A stretch of DNA of 8,807 nucleotides from DTU032 sp964346175. Its GTDB lineage: Bacteria > Bacillota > Clostridia > Saccharofermentanales > DTU023. The position numbers and the translations under genes are program-made. Below are positions 5,137-8,807 of this stretch, one piece after another (position 1 is the first letter of the stretch; the number at the start of each line of letters is the position of its first letter). Under the pieces are notes generated by a model that was not told the origin of the DNA, searched no databases, and saw only the letters and a list, made by a program, of their open reading frames with translations. The stretch lies in NCBI GenBank assembly GCA_964346175.1, contig CAYFTG010000032.1, positions 1 to 8,807 on the forward strand, written 5' to 3'.

Positions 5137-6636
5137 GTGACAATAATAGATTCTGAATTATCAAGAACTTTTAGTGAGTATCTCCTGCTGCCGAATCTCA
5201 CTACACGTGAGACGAGCTCAGACAACGTGTCCTTGATCACCCCTCTGGTTAAATACCGCAAAGGTGAAGAGGAATGTCCGCTGCAACTGAACATCCCGAT
5301 GGTTTCCGCCATCATGCAGTCAGTTTCGGGCGATCGCATGGCCATAGCGCTGGCTCGATCCGGAGGCTTGGCTTTTGTATTCAGCTCGCAGCCGATTGAA
5401 TCGCAGTGTGACATGGTCATCCGAGCCAAAAAGTATAAAGCCGGTTTCGTTACCAGCGACAGCAATTTGAAACCTGATGATAAACTCAAGGATATTTTAC
5501 GGATGAAGGAGCGAACCGGCCATTCAACCGTGGCGATCACTGACGACGGTAGTGCCAACGGCAAACTACTGGGGATTGTCACCAGCCGTGATTATCGTGT
5601 GTCCCGACTGTCTCGAGAAACTCCGATAGCAGAGTTCATGACACCCATTTCCGATGTCGTTTACGGTGAAGAAGGCATCAGCCTTTCTGAAGCAAATAAC
5701 ATTATCTGGGATCACAAAATTAATCAATTGCCGATTCTGGATAAAGACGGCAATATGGTGGCTTTTGTTTTCCGCAAAGACTACGATCGCCATAAGGAGA
5801 ATCCGGAAGAACTTCTGGACTCACACAAGCGTCTTATGGTGGGTGCCGGCATTAACACTCACGATTACAAAGACCGCGTCCCTGCGCTGATTGAGGCCGG
5901 GGCAGATGTGCTTTGTATCGATTCGTCTGACGGTTTCAGCGAGTGGCAAAAGGATACTTTGGATTTTGTGCGTGAAAATTACGGTCCGGATTTTCCTGTC
6001 GGCGGCGGTAATGTTGTGGATAAAGAAGGTTTCCGTTACTTGGCGGAAGCCGGGGCGTCGTTTATCAAAGTCGGCATTGGCGGCGGTTCTATCTGCATCA
6101 CACGTGAACAGAAAGGCATTGGACGTGGGCAGGCTTCTGCTTTGTTGGCTGTGGCTGCTGAACGTGATCGCTACTATGAAGAGACGGGCGTCTATATACC
6201 TCTGTGTTCAGATGGCGGCATTGTGTATGACTATCATATGGCTCTAGCCTTGGCCATGGGAGCAGACTTTGTCATGCTGGGACGATACTTTGCTCGTTTT
6301 GATGAGAGCCCGGGACGGACCTTGTCTGTCAGCGGTAATTACGTTAAGGAATACTGGGGTGAAGGGTCGGAGCGTGCCAGAAACTGGCAACGTTACGAGA
6401 ACGTCGGCGAGGATGGGCAGATGTTGTTTGCTGAAGGCGTTGATTCTTACGTACCTTACGCCGGCAAACTTAAGGATAATGTGGATACTTCTTTGGCAAA
6501 GGTAAAAGCTACAATGGTTTCTTGTGGCTCCTTGACAATTAACGAGTTCCAACAAAAAGCTCGTTTGGTCATAGTTTCGCCCACCAGCATAGTTGAAGGC
6601 GGAGCGCATGACGTTATCCGCAAAGATACACCGTAA
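5137..6636 (+). CDS. guaB: IMP dehydrogenase (variant clostridial-type active-site loop)
   Basis: This 499-residue enzyme oxidises IMP to XMP with NAD+, the committed step of GMP synthesis. It forms the usual barrel, interrupted by a CBS pair at about 113-225 (GIVTSRDYR in the first, QLPILDKDG in the second) that normally senses nucleotides. The catalytic loop reads GGGSICITREQKGIGRGQ with Cys320, against the commoner GPGSICTTRxxxGxGxPQ form. The flap Arg-Tyr pair is R419-Y420 in NWQRYE. CSDGGIVYDYH, MLGRYFARFDESP and the IVEGGAHDV tail agree with a subtype I recall from clostridia. The start is GTG one base after the pyrG stop, with its Shine-Dalgarno AAAGGAG (5124-5130) inside the end of pyrG, so translation is likely coupled. 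CTP and guanine nucleotide synthesis are thus placed on one message. No clear U-tract terminator follows the gene. Confidence 0.95.
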   Translation: MTIIDSELSRTFSEYLLLPNLTTRETSSDNVSLITPLVKYRKGEEECPLQLNIPMVSAIMQSVSGDRMAIALARSGGLAFVFSSQPIESQCDMVIRAKKYKAGFVTSDSNLKPDDKLKDILRMKERTGHSTVAITDDGSANGKLLGIVTSRDYRVSRLSRETPIAEFMTPISDVVYGEEGISLSEANNIIWDHKINQLPILDKDGNMVAFVFRKDYDRHKENPEELLDSHKRLMVGAGINTHDYKDRVPALIEAGADVLCIDSSDGFSEWQKDTLDFVRENYGPDFPVGGGNVVDKEGFRYLAEAGASFIKVGIGGGSICITREQKGIGRGQASALLAVAAERDRYYEETGVYIPLCSDGGIVYDYHMALALAMGADFVMLGRYFARFDESPGRTLSVSGNYVKEYWGEGSERARNWQRYENVGEDGQMLFAEGVDSYVPYAGKLKDNVDTSLAKVKATMVSCGSLTINEFQQKARLVIVSPTSIVEGGAHDVIRKDTP

Positions 6637-6655
6637 AGATATATGTAATTTTTTT

Positions 6656-6738
6656 AGTCAAGATTCGTGCCAGGCACGGATCTTGACTTACTCAAGTAAA
6701 TCAAGTCAATTTTGGTGCCAGGCACGATTATTAACTTG
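6656..6738. repeat. Two tandem REP-like palindromes, 48-bp period
   Basis: Copy 1 (6656-6688) is a near-perfect 16-1-16 inverted repeat centred on 6672, with a single T/G wobble. Copy 2 (6702-6738) is an imperfect 18-1-18 inverted repeat centred on 6720, with 14 of 18 positions pairing. Both share the core GTGCCAGGCACG and left arms beginning AGTCAA, so they lie head-to-tail with centres exactly 48 bp apart. Neither is followed by a T-tract, although a T7 run (6649-6655) precedes copy 1. They could slow 3' exonucleases or act as weak terminators behind guaB. The core resembles palindromes I associate with REP-type elements mobilised by tyrosine transposases, but no such gene is in the window. 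Confidence 0.7.
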
Positions 6739-6771
6739 GCATTCTGCAGGATAAGGGATAATGTGTTATCC
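6736..6771 (+). promoter_or_regulatory. Possible greA-lysS promoter overlapped by a dyad
   Basis: TTGGCA (6736-6741) and GATAAT (6757-6762) form a plausible -35/-10 pair with a short 15-bp spacer. The -10 lies in the left arm of a dyad GGATAA-TGTG-TTATCC (6756-6771), and a further GGATAA copy sits at 6749-6754. The dyad could be an operator or a transcript hairpin. The remaining 70 nt to greA hold only weaker promoter-like matches. Confidence 0.35.
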
Positions 6772-6839
6772 TTCCCTAATAGTATTTACCATTAGCAAGA
6801 AATAGCACAATTATTAAGATAAAAGCAGAGGGAGCATCT

Positions 6840-7343
6840 ATGACTGAAAAAGCATACGAACTTACCTATAACGGACTGAACGAATTGCATGCGGAACTTG
6901 AAGATCGCAAGACCAGAGTTGCTGCTGAAATCGCAGAACGTCTCAAACGTGCGCGCGAATTTGGCGACATCTCGGAAAACTCTGAGTTTGAGGAAGCGAC
7001 CCAAGCTAAAGCGGATAATGAAATTCGTATCCATGAGATTGAAAGAATTCTTAAGAACTCAACTGTCATCGAAGAAAAAGGCATCAGCAAGACACGAGTA
7101 AGTCTCGGCGGGCAGGTGCGTGTTCGAGACGTAGAGACCGGAGAGGAAGAGACTTATCTAATCGTCGGTGCGCAGGAAGAAGATGTTTTTAGCGGCAAAT
7201 TGTCCAACGAGTCCCCAGTGGGTTCAACTCTGATCGGTAAGCAAAAAGGCCAAGTGGTCGAAGTGAAAACTCCAGCGGGGATGCTTAAATATGAAATCAT
7301 GGATATTTCTCTGCCCAAAGGAGTACATAATAATGACAAATGA
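6840..7343 (+). CDS. greA: Transcription elongation factor GreA
   Basis: This 167-residue protein, slightly longer than E. coli GreA (158), rescues backtracked RNA polymerase by stimulating cleavage of the transcript 3' end in the secondary channel. Residues 1-75 form the antiparallel coiled coil, with the diagnostic LKRAREFGDISENSEF stretch. D43 and E46 are the acidic tip residues (E. coli D41/E44) that help hold the catalytic magnesium. The C-terminal globular FKBP-like domain covers about 85-160 and includes the SPVGSTLIGKQKGQVVEV segment typical of the family. The start is set by AGGGAG (6829-6834) 5 nt before ATG. The gene ends inside lysS, with an 11-bp overlap, so the two are translated from one message; greA-lysS is a common Firmicute pair. 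Confidence 0.96.
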   Translation: MTEKAYELTYNGLNELHAELEDRKTRVAAEIAERLKRAREFGDISENSEFEEATQAKADNEIRIHEIERILKNSTVIEEKGISKTRVSLGGQVRVRDVETGEEETYLIVGAQEEDVFSGKLSNESPVGSTLIGKQKGQVVEVKTPAGMLKYEIMDISLPKGVHNNDK

Positions 7344-8807
7344 TCAGCTGACACAGGACGCAGCTTCGGCTTTATCCGAGCAAGAACGGATTAGGCTAGA
7401 AAAACTTAAAACTTTACAAGATTCAGGGGAAGACCCTTATCTCATAACGAAATGTGATGCATCACACCGTGCTCAGGAAATAATAGACAGGTTTGACGAG
7501 CTGGAAGAGGAAACAGTCACTGTGGCCGGACGCCTCATGAGCAAACGCGGCATGGGCAAAGTCGCTTTTAGCGATCTAATGGATGCCACGGGTAGAATTC
7601 AGATCTTCAGCAAAATCGACGTTTTGGGCGAAGAGGATTATGAAAAGTGGCAGTCACTCGATATAGGTGATCTGGTTTGGCTAAAGGGGCAGGTCTTCCG
7701 TACCAAGCGCGGCGAGATTTCGATCCGTAATGCTGAGTGGAAGCTACTGAGCAAATCTTTACGCCCGTTGCCGGAGAAGTTTCACGGTCTGCGCGACACG
7801 GATACTCGCTACCGCAAGCGTTATCTCGATCTGATTATGAATCCTGATGTTCGCGACACCTTTGTCAAGCGCAGCATGATCATTCAAACTATCCGTCAGG
7901 AATTGATGGACCGTGGCTTTCTCGAGGTGGAAACACCTCAGCTCAACACCATACCCGGTGGGGCTGCAGCGAAACCATTCGTGACGCATCACAACGCACT
8001 TGACCTGGATCTCTACCTGCGTATTTCTCCTGAGTTGTATCTGAAAAGATTGATTGTCGGTGGCTTCGAACGCGTCTTTGAAATTGGACGCAATTTCCGC
8101 AACGAAGGCATGAGCACCAAGCATAATCCGGAATTCACAATGATGGAACTTTATCAGGCTTTCACAGATTATCATGGCATGATGGAACTGACTGAAGACC
8201 TAGTCGTAAGTGCAGCAAGTGCGGTCTGCGACGATTTGAAGATCACTTATCAAGGCACTGAAATCGACCTGAATCCACCTTTCCGTCGTCTGACTATGCA
8301 TGATGCAGTCAAAGAGTACGCCGGAATTGATTTTAGCGAGATTGAAGATGATGCAGCAGCTCATCGCCTAATGGCGGAGCATAAAGTGCCTGAAGTTGAA
8401 CCACAAATGACAAAAGGCGAGCTCCTTAACCATTGCTTTGAACTTTACGCTGAAGAAAAATTAATTCAGCCGACTTTCTTGATCGACTATCCAATCGAGA
8501 TCTCACCGCTGACCAAAAAGAAACCCGATAGCGATGGTTTGGTGGAAAGATTTGAGCTCTTTATAGGTGGACGCGAGTACGGCAATGCTTACTCTGAACT
8601 TAACGATCCCATCGACCAGATGGAGCGTTTCGCAGATCAGATGAAGAAGCACGAAGCCGGTGACGAAGAAGCTCAGCTTCTGGACAAAGATTTCGTTGAA
8701 GCCTTAGAATACGGACTACCGCCTACCGGTGGACTAGGGATCGGCATTGACCGACTGGTCATGTTGCTGACAGATTCAGCCTCGATTCGCGATGTTTTGC
8801 TTTTCCC
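7333..8807 (+). CDS. lysS: Lysyl-tRNA synthetase, class II (3' end cut by window edge)
   Basis: The frame is open to the window edge, giving 491 residues; the family is usually about 490-505, so only a few C-terminal residues are missing. The enzyme charges tRNA-Lys with lysine using ATP. An OB-fold anticodon-binding domain occupies about 55-145 (VAGRLMSKRGMGKVAFSDL). The class II core follows, with motif 1 around DRGFLEVETPQL, motif 2 in FEIGRNFRNEGMSTKHNPEFTMME read across its two halves, and motif 3 near the end as GLGIGIDRLVM followed by IRDVLLFP. Such features separate it from AspRS and AsnRS. ATG at 7333 overlaps the greA end by 11 bp; AAAGGAG (7317-7323) sits 9 nt upstream, inside greA. 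No internal stop or frameshift was found on full translation. The truncation is the window boundary, not a biological one. Confidence 0.96.
   Translation, partial: MTNDQLTQDAASALSEQERIRLEKLKTLQDSGEDPYLITKCDASHRAQEIIDRFDELEEETVTVAGRLMSKRGMGKVAFSDLMDATGRIQIFSKIDVLGEEDYEKWQSLDIGDLVWLKGQVFRTKRGEISIRNAEWKLLSKSLRPLPEKFHGLRDTDTRYRKRYLDLIMNPDVRDTFVKRSMIIQTIRQELMDRGFLEVETPQLNTIPGGAAAKPFVTHHNALDLDLYLRISPELYLKRLIVGGFERVFEIGRNFRNEGMSTKHNPEFTMMELYQAFTDYHGMMELTEDLVVSAASAVCDDLKITYQGTEIDLNPPFRRLTMHDAVKEYAGIDFSEIEDDAAAHRLMAEHKVPEVEPQMTKGELLNHCFELYAEEKLIQPTFLIDYPIEISPLTKKKPDSDGLVERFELFIGGREYGNAYSELNDPIDQMERFADQMKKHEAGDEEAQLLDKDFVEALEYGLPPTGGLGIGIDRLVMLLTDSASIRDVLLF

Noticed and set aside
6649..6688. T7 run plus palindrome read as a minus-strand terminator
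   Set aside because: On the minus strand the hairpin would be followed by A residues, not T residues, and there is no minus-strand gene to terminate.
8782..8807. lysS as a truncated pseudogene
   Set aside because: The frame is open through motif 3 to the last base of the window; the missing end is explained by the window boundary.

Overview
The window carries housekeeping genes all on the + strand, with Shine-Dalgarno sites of the AGGAGG type, frequent GTG/TTG starts, a greA-lysS pair and a clostridial-type GltX and IMP dehydrogenase. This suggests a low-to-moderate GC Firmicute of class Clostridia. That placement is inference from gene style only; no rRNA or other taxonomic marker is present.

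Layout: (1) 2-100, the last 32 codons of an unrecognised gene. (2) 293-571, a 92-residue double zinc-ribbon protein with a probable promoter upstream and a clear intrinsic terminator downstream (593-624). (3) 720-3360, gltX (glutamyl-tRNA synthetase) followed 16 nt later by glsA (stand-alone glutaminase), apparently one transcript. (4) A near-consensus promoter three bases after the glsA stop, driving pyrG (CTP synthase, TTG start) and an IMP dehydrogenase gene (guaB, GTG start) whose start lies one base after the pyrG stop. (5) 6637-6839, an intergenic region with two tandem palindromic elements of 48-bp period, then a dyad overlapping a possible greA promoter. (6) greA and lysS, overlapping by 11 bp; lysS runs off the right edge, missing only its last few codons.

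The most notable observation is in pyrG. The glutaminase domain has Gly (codon ggg, residue 387) where the catalytic nucleophile Cys (E. coli Cys379) should be, in an otherwise well-aligned G-I-C-L-G-M-Q motif. The His and Glu of the triad and two glutamine-binding residues remain, but other conserved positions in the domain are also altered. The synthase (ATP/UTP) domain looks intact. The enzyme is therefore predicted to use free ammonia rather than glutamine. The gene immediately upstream, glsA, encodes a complete glutaminase with all expected catalytic residues, and no terminator separates the two. This suggests a split arrangement in which GlsA releases ammonia that the Cys-less PyrG can use, while the glutamate feeds GltX. 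The link is a hypothesis from gene order; the missing Cys is directly visible.
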